Notes: generated from the sequence alone by a model not told the origin. 64,000 bases of DNA from Juglans regia (GCF_001411555.2 NC_049908.1:27628724-27692723); one strand, 5' to 3'. Numbered from the stretch's first letter, positions 47,412 through 60,044 are shown. Translations and numbers: made by a program.

Positions 47412-49534
47412 CATCTATTAACACCCGATTGTTATGATGATGTCATGCATAACACACGCATGGTTTTAATATGTATCTAAATTTATTTGTTTTTCTTCTG
47501 AGCATAAATATAATTAATTACCTTACTAATTTTATGCTTTGATTATACAATACCATTTTTTTTTCTAATTTCTTAATTATGGTTCGTATTTCGTGTATGA
47601 TGTTATCAAGGAATTTCCATGATAAGAAAGATCTACAAGGAGAAAAAGAAGCACAAGTTATCCATTGTGATCATGAAAAAGCTTCTAACGAGTGGTAAAG
47701 ATGATATGTACGCGTATTATTGCGGTGCGGAGGATCCATTAAAACGGCCAGATAAATTTAGTACCACTCTAGTAGATCCGGACGAAGTAATAGGTCTGCG
47801 CGACGAAATAGACCCGGACAATAAAAAAGGTCCGGATCACGACCAAATAGATCTGGACGGAATGTTGGGTCGAGATCACAGTAATATTGAAGATGACAAC
47901 GTCAGATCAAAAGGTAATACACTCAAGGGCTAGCTAGCTAGCTAGCCTTCTCCAAAACTCATAAGTCATATCTAACTTTTGGAAAATGATATTCCGAAGA
48001 GAGTGGGTTTAGAAAAAGGAAAATACTGGAACTCCACTGGGCTCCCGCCGGAACTCTAATATTTTATCACGTGTATCATTTAATTTTTTTTTATATAGAT
48101 ATTTTTAATGATTTTAAATATTTTTAAAAAATAAAAAAATTATAATATTATTAAATAATACTTACTTAATCATAATTAAAGAAGTATTTTTTAATAACTT
48201 TTTTTTACTTTTTGATTAAAAAAATATTTTTAATGATATTCTAAATTTATTTTATTTTTTTAAAAAAATATTAAAAAATATTTAAAAAAATTATATAAAA
48301 AACAACTTAAAAAAAAACACATACAATATATGCTACAGCCCCCAGCGGGAGCTCCCGGCGGGGGCTGTAGCACAGTCCTTAGAAAAAAGTCATGATTTTT
48401 TTTTTTTATTTAATGGTTTGGAAAACAGAGTTTGTGGTTTTTCTTAATATATAAGAGATTTAAAAAAATATTTGAAAAAACAAATAAATATATTACTGAC
48501 ATTTCCGAAATGGACCAGAGACTCCTATATTAATCGCTGCTCGAAATGGCATTTTCGAAATTGTGGAGAAACTTCTGGAACAGTTTCCGATAGCCATACA
48601 TGACGTGAATGAAGACAACAAGAATGCAATGTTGTTGGCGGTGCAGAACAGACAACCACGTGTATTTCAAATCCTGCTAAAAAAAAATATACTGGTTAGA
48701 GACAGCGTGTTACGGGTGGTGGATGAAAGTAAGAATAATGTAGCTCATCTCGCGGCTATGCGTGGAAAATATAGGCCTTGGCAGATTGCCGGGGAAGCCT
48801 TGCAAATGCAATATGAAATCAAGTGGTTTGAGGTATGCATATAGAAAAAACTATATACATATATATATTTGTAATAATTAATTGTTGTCATGTGTACATA
48901 CTTCATGCTTGGCTTCATGCAGTTCGTGAAAAAGTCCATTCCCTCTAACTTTCTTACCCACCGCAACAAGCGTGGCAAAACCCCTGAGGAACTGTTCATC
49001 AAGAATCACAAGAAGCTCGTCAAGGACGGTGGTGATTGGTTAATTAAAACCTCTGAATCCAACTCCCTCGTCGCTGCACTCATAGCCACTGTGGCCTTTG
49101 CCACCTCCACCGCAGTTCCTGGAGGCGTCAAGGACGATATTGGCATTCCAACATTGGAAAACAGAACCCCATTCCACATCTTTGCCATCTCATCACTCAT
49201 CGCACTCTTCTTCTCGGTCACGGCTTTGGTCACGTTCCTCTCCATCTTAACATCAAGGTATAAACTAAGGGATTTCGCAAAGGACTTGCCAATGAAGCTC
49301 TTGATGGGTTTAACGTCCTTGTTCTTTTCCATAGCTGCGATGCTGATTTCCTTCTGCTCGGGACATCTCTTTGTGATAGACAATAAGTTAAAGTATGTGG
49401 CGTATACAGTGTATGTTGCAACCTGCATTCCAGTTACTTTATTTGCTGTGATGCAGTTTCCGCTGTATCTTGATCTTATAGAGTCTACCTTCAGTAAGGT
49501 GCCACAACGTAGCTACATGGCGTCCGTTTTCTGA
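42666..49534 (+). CDS. Ankyrin-repeat PGG-domain membrane protein (ACD6/ITN1-like), copy 4
   Basis: Eight exons join in frame to 749 aa: 42666-43182, 43301-43459, 45032-45172, 46350-46433, 47101-47220, 47611-47913, 48519-48832 and 48923-49534. The exon 4 acceptor could instead be 9 bases later (46359), also in frame. It begins MEFSFIEGSSAPNQE. Ankyrin repeats are [46 protein letters not shown] and [12 protein letters not shown]. The second block contains AMLLAVQNRQP and NNVAHLAAMRG. VPGG lies at 611-614, followed by membrane segments. The sixth exon is the longest linker of the family (101 codons) and unusually rich in D, E and K. Introns 2 and 4-5 are much longer than in the paralogues. The intron after exon 4 begins with GC, and exon 7 of copies 1 and 2 is absent. 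Family-level role only. Confidence 0.9.
44915..44945. repeat. (TA)n microsatellite in intron 2 of copy 4
   Basis: About 15 TA units. Further TA tracts in this gene's introns lie at about 44550-44590, 45678-45708, 46690-46727 and 47359-47407. Confidence 0.7.
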
Positions 49535-49902
49535 GTAATGTGCCTTTTTTTGCTATTCAATTTTCGTTTTCTTTTCTCTCCTTTTTCTGTTTTATATATC
49601 GAATCAGGTTCTTTTCATTTAGGTTTACAAGGTGTGGTTTGTTGTTGATTGATCTGTAACCTTTTAATAGTTGTCTATTGCTGCATTATTTTACATATTT
49701 TGACTGTTGGATTTTGGTCATTTATGATTATGATAATCACAGTTATTTTTCGTCACAAGTGAAGGTTACCAATAAACTTAGGTAGTATCATCTTTTTTTT
49801 AAAAAAAATATATATCGAATGAGGTTCTCTCCTTGTGTGATTATGTAACGTTTGGTCTGTTTTGTCATATAATTATATATTACTACTAATAAGGGCACAC
49901 GT

Positions 49903-50530
49903 CACTACAACAGAATGTGTATTTTGTGACAGAGGAAACTGTCACAAAAAAATGGCAAACCGTCACTAAACATATTTGGTGACGGTTTGAAACCGTCACC
50001 ATGACCGTCACGTAAAGTGCGTCACAGAAAACATTTGGTGACGGTTTACTGTTCAACCGTCACAAAAAATATTTTTAGTGACGGTTGGAAGTGTTCCGTT
50101 CGGTACAACGTTCGAACGTTCCTTTTTTTGTGACGGTTATGAACTGTCACAGAAAATCACGTTCGGACGTACAATTAAACGTTCGGACGTTATACCCGAC
50201 CCGATTGGCGTTCGAATGAGAGAAGTTGACGTTTGTTGTATATCGTTCGAACGTATCATATTTACGTTCGCATGTTAATGCGTCCGAACGTTAATTACAA
50301 TAAACGTTCGAATATTTGTTCGAACGTAAACGTAAATGTTCAAACGTAGCGCGTTTAATGTTCGGACGTTATTTCGAATGTAAACGAAGGAGCGTCCGAA
50401 TGCAAGTTCTTTGTTCGAACGTTAGTCGGTTTAACGTTCGAACGATTCAATTGTATTTACGTTCGAACGTTTGGTACAGTGTGAACCAACGTTCGAACGA
50501 TTTTTATTTACATTCGAACGTACAGATCAG
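49903..50530. repeat. Left terminal and subterminal repeats of the CACTA element
   Basis: CACTACAAC is the terminal motif. Direct and inverted GTGACGGTT units follow, then roughly a dozen variants of ACGTTCGAACGT. These are the kind of motifs transposase or its accessory protein binds in En/Spm-like elements. The binding role is inferred. Confidence 0.75.
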
Positions 50531-50660
50531 AAATACTAATTTCATAAAATTTAAAAATAAAATACCAATAGTATCATATTACATACCCAATTAAGAAGTA
50601 ACAATGTCTTATAAAAGTACAAAATTAGATATTAAAACTAGTCAGAAATATTGATAAAAT

Positions 50661-52333
50661 TTATTTCTTCTTTTTCCCTCGCCCACGGGGATTCTGTTGC
50701 AACGACATAACACGCTCCATTTGCACCATCATCTCTCGTTGCACTTGCTCTTGCACTTCACTGCGTATTCTTTCCTCCTGGTCTCTCTGTTGGTCCTGCA
50801 AACGCGTCTCTAAATGAGACTGTCGTTCTAAGAGAGACTCTAACTCTTGCTGTCTCGACCTCATATACTCATTCTCACGCCGTGCAGCTTCTAAATCTGC
50901 TGTAAGATTATTAATTTGTGAAGCCGATGAGGTTGAGGAGGATGAACATTTATGCTTGATAGATCGTCCCAAACCTCTTGCCATACTAGACTGCGGCCCG
51001 AGCACTTGGGTGAATATGTCTATGTCACTAGGAGAGGATTCCGCAGAAGTCGACTGCATCTCCAACATTTTGTTCTGCAATTTAAAAGGTAATGATCGTA
51101 AATAATTAGTAACGTATTAAAAGAAATAGAAATAAGAAATAAACTATTAAAATGTTCTATAAAAAATTTATTTAACAAAATTAACACTGCTTACATAATT
51201 ATCTGCAGCGACAGGATCCATCCACTCACTATGCTCATTAGTGTGAGCAGCAGCATAGACATGAACGAGGGAAAAGTTTTCAGGATCATCACGTTTCTAA
51301 CAAAGCGACAATATTAGCAATTTTAAAAAGATAATGTTAGTACTTATCAGAAAGAATATCAGGAAAATAAATAAATTCTATAATTTTTTAATTACCATTT
51401 TTTCAGCAAGACGGTGGAATGACCTTGAACCGGCACGATGGTGGACAGTCAGAACGGATCTATTCTGTGCATTTGTAGAACTCAAGTGCTACAAAATATA
51501 TTAAAAATGTTAATTGTAATATGTATACATATAATGTATAAAACGAATATGAATGTAAATAATTTAAAGATATAAATGTAAAATACCTGATAATCTGGAG
51601 ATGCGAAAAGATCACAACACTTTCTTCAATCATCTAACTTCATCTGCTGAAAAGGAGACTGCGCAGCCTCTTCCAACGTCTCAAACTTCTTGAAGTGGTC
51701 ATGACATCGTCCTTTGTGACGTCGGAATAGTGTAGCCATCAACTCATTCACGGTTCTCAAATCCTCGCTACGGCTAAAGTCGAGGTCGAATTCATCCTAA
51801 CAAGGGAATCAGGTAAAAAATATAATAGATTAATCTAAGTGAAAAAAATGTACTGAAAAGTAAACTCACCAGCACACGACTTCGAATGTGCTCCTTAATC
51901 TCATTCGGAACATCTCGCCATGAGCGCACATAAAATGGAGCATAAGCTCGAACTACTGTGCCAATATAGGAGGAAAGCGCTGCTGCACTATCATCCACTC
52001 CTCCAGTGGAATTATCAGGAATTGTGACCTTCAGTTTACCGTGCCTTCTATTTTTTTCAAGAGAGATTCCACGTGTATAGCCACGACCGCGACGTGCAGA
52101 TGCATCAACTACATGATAATAATAGATATACTATAATTATAATTATATAGTTATTGAGAAAAAATTATTAACTATATATATAATTATTCCTTACTGGTAG
52201 GTGTCGACTGGCTGTTGTTCTCTTCTGTGTTAGCTTGATCTTCAGGAACGGATTCCTCGAGTGGGGAGTCCTCAATGGATTCAGGACTTGGACTTGGCGG
52301 AGGCACATTTCTTCGTTGTCGTTTTGGCGGCAT
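50661..52333 (-). pseudogene. CACTA accessory gene, Transposase_24 (PF03004) type, with one nonsense codon
   Basis: Six minus-strand exons fit in frame: 52333-52195, 52108-51870, 51796-51587, 51488-51396, 51296-51195 and 51074-50661, total 398 codons before the final stop. The N-terminus is MPPKRQRRNVPPPSP. The middle reads YVRSWRDVPNEIKEHI, HKGRCHDHFKKFETLEEA and SFHRLAEKM, typical of plant Transposase_24 proteins. The end is a coiled coil (RRENEYMRSRQQELESLLE) with a basic tail GRGKKKK. Codon 183 is TGA (51626-51628) in the context MKLDD-stop-RKCCDLFASPDY, where a tryptophan is expected. All splice sites are intact, so this looks like a recent single-base inactivation or an assembly error. 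Confidence 0.8.
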
Positions 52334-52434
52334 TCTTTAAAATAATTAATTATATCAAAGAAAATTAATTAGAAGAAATTATGAAAATTTAAGATATTTT
52401 ATAGTCACCTATATAAATAAAATATTTAGTACTT

Positions 52435-55400
52435 TTACTCTTCAGATGAAATTTTCATAGTTGTTTCAGAATCTCCATCAATAACATCTTCATCATCATT
52501 ATCCACCTCATGCCCGGATTCTGATTCGTATTCATCTTCTGACTCGTCTTCTTCATCTTCCTCCAAACTGACTTGAATTGAATGATCATTTAATACAGAC
52601 GGGTCGAGATGTACGGGTGGGACATCATCTCTACACAAGGGGAGCAACTCGAGTGCACCGAGGTCAACAAACAAGTTAATACCCTCTCCATCTTCCTGGT
52701 ATGCCTCAACAATCGGATTGTCATCTTCATCTCCACTATTCTCGTAATCTGCACTCGTTCCTGCTTCATATATATTTCGAGGAACAAATTTTTGTACAAC
52801 TCGCCAAGTTATCTCCCCACTATCTTCATCAGCACTTTTCATTGGATCAATCAAGTAATAGACTTGGGTAGCTTGACAAGCCAATACGAATGGATCATCT
52901 TCGTACCATTTAGATGCAGTATTGACACTCGTAAAGTGATTATCCCTATGTATCGAAACCCGACCACCGCCTAGATCCCACCAATCACATTTGAAGACAT
53001 ATGTTACAGACCCACCCAGATATTTCAATCCGATAATATCACGTATGACACCATAATAGTCAATATCATCTGTTCCATGACTCCCCTCGACCAACACACC
53101 ACAGTTTTGAGTCTTTCTATTACGTTCACGGTCCAAAGTATGGAATCTATAACCTCGAACCGTGCATGCAGTATATCGAAGTGCTCTATTTGAGGGACCA
53201 CGGGCCAATGCATACAATTCAGAAGAAATTGATCCGGGATCACGAGCACGTTGTTCCAAAATCTAAAAATTGAAATAGTATATATTTATTATTTTATTAT
53301 CCAGAGTTAAAAATTTCACAATATAACATATATATAATTTTAGTTCATACACGTTCTTCAAACCATCCGGGAAATTCTTCCTCGTGTCTTGCCTCTATAT
53401 TTTCTACGCCTTCCGTTCTAAGTTTGTCCATGTGGTCACTGTTATAACATATTGCAAAAGAAGTATATTTTGAGCACAACAATTCTAATTAATTTAAAGA
53501 AAACTATAATTATTCAAATAAATTAAATGACATACCTAAGATAATCATCAATCTCTCGGCAGTTATTTAGCACATACCACCGAACCTTACCCAACTCTCC
53601 ATCAATTAAATCGTAACCTGTTTGTGCACCCAAGGGTCGTACATTCTGGGAAAACACTGATAGCTCACGAGGAGGCGGAGTAGCAAGATCAGCATTTCGC
53701 TCTTGACGACTAAATCGTGTCTCAACACCACGAAGATATAGAGAGCAAAATGTTAACCATTCATCGTGTATATAAGCCTCTGCTATTGAACCCTCAGCTT
53801 TGGCTTTATTCCCAACAGTGCGCTTTAATCGACCCAAATATCTTTCAACTGGATACATCCAACGGAACTGCACCGGTCCACCCAGAAGTACCTCTCGCGG
53901 TAAATGTATTGCTAAATGGACCATGACATCAAAAAATGATGGTGGAAAGATCTGCTCGAATTTACATAGTATAGTAGCAATGTCTTCTTCCAATTTCGAC
54001 AACACATCTCGATTTACTACCCGAGCGCACAAATCCTTGAAAAACATACATAGTTCAGATATGGCGACACGTACATTAGATGTCAGCTTCCCACGAATTC
54101 CCACAGGTAATAACTTCTGCAAAAATACGTGACAATCATGACTTTTCAATCCATTGATTTTCCAATCATCAGGACTCACGCATCTACCAATATTTGAAGC
54201 ATAACCATCTGGCAACTTCACACCTTGCAACCATTTACAGAAATCAATCCTCTCCTCCCTCGTCATCGTAAAACATGCATGCGGCATGACCACCCTGTTG
54301 CCTTCCACCCGCAAATGCAGATTATGTTTAATTCCCATTCTCTCAAGATCTTTCCTCGTCTTGATCGTGTCTTTCGTCTTTTTGTTAATACTCATCAATG
54401 TACCCAGTATATTATCACAAATATTCTTCTCTATGTGCATTACATCCAAACTATGTCGCAACTTGCATGACGACCAATACGGCAAATCAAAAAAAATACT
54501 ACGCTTTGTCCAATTCAATTCTGATACGGCTCGTTTTCTCTTGTTCTTTCCCCGACCTTTGCCAAAATTGTTCGCTCTAACATGTTGCAGTTGTTCCACT
54601 ATCTCTTCTCCAGACAACTCTTTTGGTGCAATCCTATCCTCTACTCTCCCATCAAACTTGGCACATTCTCTTCTCCATGCATGATTTGCTGGTAAATAAC
54701 GTCGATGACACATGAAACACAACTTCTGAGAAAATTTTAGCCACTCACTAGCAGTTTCTTTATTACACGTCGGACACGCTAACTTCCCTTTCGTACTCCA
54801 GCCGGAAAGATTCCCATACGCCGGAAAATCATTTATGGTCCACATTACCGCAGCATGCATCTGAAAAGATGTCGACTTAGATGCATCATAAGTTCTAACC
54901 CCTGTTTCCCATAACTCTTTCAGCTCTTCAATCAACGGCTGCATGAATACGTCAATATCATTCCCAGGTGATCTAGGGCCAGGGATGAGTAAAGTTAACA
55001 AAAAGTTTGGCGCCTTCATGCACCTCCATGGTGGAAGATTGTACGGAATCAATACAACGGGCCAAGTGCTATAACTTGTACTCATATTCCCAAAAGGGTT
55101 GAATCCATCGGTTGTGAGTCCCAGGCGCACGTTCCGAGCTTCTAACCCGAACTCTGGATACTGATTATCGAAAGACTGCCACGCAAGTGAATCAGCCGGA
55201 TGCCTCATATACCCGTCATTCTTAACTCTTTTCTCCTCGTGCCACCTCATATCATGAGCTGTTTTGTTACACATATATAGTCTTTGCAACCTAGGTTTCA
55301 AGGGAAAATACCGCAACACCTTAACCGGCACGTTTTTCTTACCTTTCCACCTTGACTCTCCACATACAGGACATGCTTGTATCTCCTCGTTCTCCTTCCA

Positions 55401-56084
55401 AAACAATACACAATCATTCTTGCATGCATGTATGGACTTGTACTCAAATCCTAATCCCTTTCTCAACTGTTTCGCTTCATAAAAGTTCTTAGGCAATGCA
55501 GACCCTTCGGGAAGCACCTCGTTAAATAAGTCCAATACCATGTTTATTGCTTTCGTCGACATCCCACACAATGATTTTATGTGAAGCAACCGCACAATAA
55601 ACGACATTTTGGAATGTTTTGTACAACCTGGGTAAAGCTCGCGCTTTGCATCTTCCCACAGTGAAGGAAAATTTTCACAATCAGTCCCTGATCCACCACT
55701 TGAGGCATTGTCGTTAACCTCATCCATAAACATCCCAGCTCCAATGTCACCCAACATCTCCTCCATCTCATCATGCTCATAATCATCATCCATGTGCCGT
55801 AAATAATTGTGATGATCGACCAATACATCTGCTGACCCTTCATACGGCTCACCATGCAGTACCCATCGCGTATACCCCAGATCCATACCGTTCACAAATA
55901 TATGACGCTCTACTTCATCCAATCCTATCGCACACAAATTTTTACACCCTCGACATGGACACTTAATGTAACCACGACTATCAGCAGAGGCCCGTGCAAA
56001 ATCAATGAAAGTTCTTACTCCACATGCATAGGGTACGTAATCCTTTCCAAGTCTATCGTCCAGACGCATCCAATTTTTGTCCAT
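52435..56084 (-). CDS. TNP2-type CACTA transposase, 1154 aa, apparently intact
   Basis: Three minus-strand exons join in frame: 56084-53536, 53438-53351 and 53262-52435. I start at MDKNWMRL, the usual start of this family; an upstream in-frame ATG exists at 56096. Domains in order are Transpos_assoc (residues about 1-75, with CPCRGCKN), a Transposase_21/TNP2 core (about 200-480, with CACKN-like ACKNDCVLFW, CPVCGESRW, GLTTDGFNPFGNMS, LLIPGPRSPGNDIDVFMQPL and LACPTCNKETAS), DUF4218 (about 620-800, LPREVLLGGPVQFRWMYPVERY) and DUF4216 (about 930-1010, VEGSHGTDDIDYYGV). The acidic tail is rich in E, D and S. It would cut and join the element ends in the nucleus. No stop or frameshift was found, so it may still be active, although its accessory gene is broken. 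Confidence 0.85.
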
Positions 56085-56639
56085 TTCTAAAAACATCCAG
56101 ATATTAATAACACGTACATTGAAAATTCACATGCATGTCTTGCCTCCAATTCTCATTACTTTTTTGATAAGGTAGTTGGTCCTATCCCATTCGAGATTAT
56201 ATTCTCCATATTACACAAATCTCGTCACTCTACTAATTTCCACGTTAGTAGAAATTCCGGCAGCACCTCCCCATAATTCTCCAAGTATACATGTTCAAAT
56301 ATCGGGATTGTGACCCTACGAACAGTATACCCGAAGAACAATAGAAGAAGATACCGAAACTTCATATTAAACGTGGAAAGTAGTGAGTAACAAAAATGTG
56401 TAATACAGATAATATAATCTCAAACTGTCCACACTGGACAATTCAGGAATCAGTGGACACATAAATGTACACTGATTCCCAAACGGGTCTAAGGGTATTT
56501 ATGCAATGTCACACGCATCTAGCAAAAAATCATACAACAATATCTCCATGTTGTTTAAATTAACAATGTCACCTTCAAGTAGTGTTATATTGTTAAACTA
56601 AAGAGGGATGGAAGATTATGTGACCCTACGTTTCGTGTC

Positions 56640-56815
56640 TTGTACACAACGAGAGAGAATAATCTTGAAGAAATGTTTAAATTTTAGTCTAATTACTTAA
56701 CCGTCACAAACTGTCCGACCTTGACAACTCTCAAGGCCTAAGAGACTATGACAGTCAAGCAATTAAATTGAAATTTCAACATTTCTTCAAGATTATATTC
56801 CCTCGTTGTGTACAA
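56640..56815. repeat. Inverted repeat with 45-bp arms upstream of TNP2
   Basis: The left arm 56640-56684 (TTGTACACAACGAGAGAG, AATCTTGAAGAAATGTT) is nearly the exact reverse complement of the right arm 56771-56815 (AACATTTCTTCAAGATTATA, CCTCGTTGTGTACAA). The spacer is about 86 bases and contains AACCGTCAC. Confidence 0.8.
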
Positions 56816-56863
56816 GATCATTATTCTTAAAGTATAATTTTAATTGTTATACTTAATTTCAAA

Positions 56864-57309
56864 GGTTATACTATAATTTTAATTATTATAATTCTTAAAG
56901 AGTTACTTTTATGCTTGTTATTACTTATATATTAATTATTATTATAAATATTTAATTATCGTACTTAAATTTCAAAGGTTATACAATAATTTTAATTATT
57001 ATAATTCTTAAAGAGTTACTTTTATGCTTGTTATTACTTATATATTAATTATTATTATAAATATTTAATTATCATACTTAAATTTCAATGGTTATACAAT
57101 AATTTTAATTATTATAATTCTTAAAGAGTTACTTTTATGCTTGTTATTACTTATATATTAATTATTATTATAAATATTTAATTATCATACTTAAATTTCA
57201 ATGGTTATACAATAATTTTAATTATTATAATTCTTAAAGAGTTACTTTTATGCTTGTTATTACTTATATATTAATTATTATTATAAATATTTAATTATCA
57301 TACTTAAAT
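56864..57309. repeat. 113-bp tandem repeat, four copies
   Basis: Units start at 56864, 56977, 57090 and 57203, each with GGTTATAC(A/T)ATAATTTT and GAGTTACTTTTATGC. Copies two to four are almost identical. Confidence 0.9.
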
Positions 57310-57784
57310 ACTATTATCACAATATATCAAATCCATATCACAACATATAAAAGTGATAACTCACAATATATTCACAAAATAACATGCCACATGTATTAAC
57401 ATATTTCTAAACTTGAATAAGCAATAAACATGTATTAACAAAGCCTAATGACAATATATTTTTAATAATAAACACAATATTTCAAATTTATATCACAACA
57501 TATTTAGAATAACTCACAAACTATTTACAAACTATACAAACAATAATCACAATATGATAAAAAGTAAGCATCAAATCACAACAACATATTGATAAAGTTT
57601 AGAAATATACCTAGCACTCACAATATCCTCTTACAAATCAAAATCTTCAAACTTCCCAAAACAAGCAATCCTTCAAAAAAATACAACACAAACTTATTAG
57701 AAAGATTCTATAACAAAAACACATTCTATAAATATCATAAAATTTAAATAAAGACAAGAAATAAAAATATTATCTTACCAAAAC

Positions 57785-57892
57785 TCACCTCTCTCTCACT
57801 CTCTAACTCAACTCTCTCTCACTCTAACTCTCTCTCTCTCTCTAACTCTCTCTCTCTCTAACTCTCTCTCTCTCTCTCTTTCTCTTTCTGTT
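57785..57892. repeat. CT-rich low-complexity tract
   Basis: Interrupted CTCTCT runs separated by TAACT lie between the tandem repeat and the palindrome array. Confidence 0.7.
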
Positions 57893-57959
57893 GCGCGCAC
57901 GGGAGAAAAGAAATAATGGGCATCCTCCCGTGCGCGTACTGATTAAGTTCTAAAATTAT

Positions 57960-58415
57960 TAGTTTAAACGTTCGAACGTTAACTTTAAACGTCCGAACGT
58001 TAATTCTAAAATTATTCCCGCCCAGAACGTTCGGACGTTTAAAATACACGTTCGAACGTACCCTTCTTATGATATAACATGAAATCTAGCGGGAAAGTTC
58101 CCGCACTTTCCTCATATATGTTCGAATGTATCACAATTTCTCGTTCGAACGTTTGTAGATTTATAGATAAACGTTCGAACATACTACTTAAACGTCCGAA
58201 CGTACATTTCATGAAAGTGTTACCATATTTGAGCGGGAAATCTCCCGCACTAATTTGACTAACGTTCGAACGTTGACGGATTTGATGTTCGAACGTATAG
58301 TATAAACGTCCTTACGTCTAAATAATCACACAGATATTAAACATCGAGCGGGAAAATTCCCGCCTCTTACTTTAACGTTCGAACGTTAACTTCAAACGTT
58401 CGAACGTAATATTCC
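57960..58415. repeat. ACGTTCGAACGT palindrome array (right side of CACTA)
   Basis: More than ten variants of AACGTTCGAACGTT or AACGTCCGAACGT are interspersed with three copies of AGCGGGAAA-TTCCCGC words (near 58090, 58235, 58345). This matches the left subterminal array. Confidence 0.75.
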
Positions 58416-58419
58416 TATT

Positions 58420-60040
58420 ATACTTAACTTATAATATAATATATATACTACATTGTATAGTATTTTTTGCATAATATAATTTATATATTATGCACAAAAT
58501 ATGTGTTTTTCTAAATTACTTATATTTATACTAGTTAAATAATATATTTATACTATAATATTAAGACTAAATTTACTAATAATAGTTTAGTATATGACTA
58601 TATGTAAATATCATACTACTAAAAATTTACAATATTACTACCATGTTGTTCTAAATTACTAATGTATAAATATAATAGCATGTAATACTAATGTATATAT
58701 AATATACTATAAACACTAAGATGCATAATAACATCAACATGTAATATTGTAATACATATACTAATGGATAAACACTAATCTATAAATTTATAATAACATA
58801 TAATACTAATGTATAATAACTAAAGTATTATTCATATCAATTTTATATAACAATATCTTGTATTAATTATATTTTTTGACCTAATAAATTCTCAACATAT
58901 TCATTTTGATAAATATATTAGTAATTCTAATATACATTAGTATAATAATTAGATTTATGGCCTAATACTAATACTATTAGTAAACCACTTTAAGCCTATA
59001 TATAAATTACTATATAAAGCACTATAGTATTAATTACTAATACTATATTACTATGTGATACTATTAACTATAGTGATATATTAGTATTAGACATTAGTAT
59101 ACTAATACTATCAGTGATATAGCTAGTGTAATATAATAATATTTATACTAATACTATTATATAGTTATACTAAATTAAAATCACTATAGCAAATATTAAT
59201 ATATAGTTATGCTAATCGCTATAACTAATACTAATACTAATATAGACTACAGTTATAACTTATAGTATTATAACTTATACTAATATATTATATAGTTATA
59301 CTAAATCACTATAACTAATACTAATATAGTTATACTAATCACTATAATAGTGATATAGAATTAATATCACTATTAGTATAATACTATAATATATAGTATT
59401 AATAATAACTAATACTAATATAATTATTAGTATAACTAATATTTATATAATATATATATCAAGTATAAGAGATTAGAGATTTAATATATATATATATATA
59501 TATCAAGTATATTAGTTTATTATTAATATTTCGGTGCTTTTTTTTTAATATTCATATATAATAATATATATCATTCATTTTTTTTATAAATTTTCATATA
59601 TATATAATATATAAAATAGATTTATATTAGTTAGTATACTACTATACAATACGGCGTCGTTTCTATTGCAATAGGACTTTCTTTTTAATTTTTTAATGCA
59701 TGTTATTATGTTACTTGTTTTATTTAGTTGTATTTCTTGTTATAATCAAAAGTTTAATTAATTCCCACAGGTAATGTTGAGAAAATTGAAATTTAAAAGC
59801 TCACAAATTTTTTTTAAAAAAAAAAGTGGGTCAAATATGAAGTTAAAAAAGATAAAAAAAAATCCGACTCCGCTCCGACTCCGCTCCGACAAGTCGGAGT
59901 CGGAGTCGGAGCGGATTTTATATATTGCTAAACTTTATAAATATAAGAAGCACTCACAAAAAAATCAATAATCTAATTGTCAATAATATTATATAACATC
60001 CTAATATATAACTTAAACATTTATAATATAATATATTATA
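58420..60040. other. AT-rich filler between palindrome arrays
   Basis: About 1.6 kb of simple AT sequence made of TAATACTA, TATAGTTATACTAA and similar words. No gene is supported. A strong GC hairpin lies at 59861-59917. Confidence 0.5.
59861..59917. repeat. CCGACTCCG hairpin
   Basis: AATCCGACTCCGCTCCGACT-type units run into a 2-base loop, then GTCGGAGTCGGAGTCGGAGC. The two arms are near-perfect complements made of a 6-12 bp repeated unit. Confidence 0.8.
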
Positions 60041-60044
60041 TTGA

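Larger units (their letters stand above)
49903..58420 (-). mobile_element. Large CACTA (En/Spm-type) DNA transposon
   Basis: The left end is CACTACAACAGAATGTG at 49903. It is followed by repeated GTGACGGTTT/AACCGTCAC words (49920-50150) and an array of ACGTTCGAACGT palindromes (50090-50525). Two minus-strand genes follow: a Transposase_24-type protein (50661-52333) and the TNP2-type transposase (52435-56084). Upstream of the transposase are an inverted repeat, a 113-bp tandem repeat, a CT-rich stretch and a second palindrome array (57960-58415). I could not find the matching right terminus (expected as CATTCTGTTGTAGTG). A third palindrome array at 60045-60935 could still belong to it, so the true end may lie in or past the gap at 61102. 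Confidence 0.8.

Noticed and set aside
54225..54684. Plus-strand open frames antisense to TNP2
   Set aside because: They are shadows of the conserved minus-strand transposase exon, with no motif of their own.
57960..58415. CRISPR-like regular repeats
   Set aside because: The units are variable palindromes with irregular spacing in a plant CACTA transposon, not an array with unique spacers.
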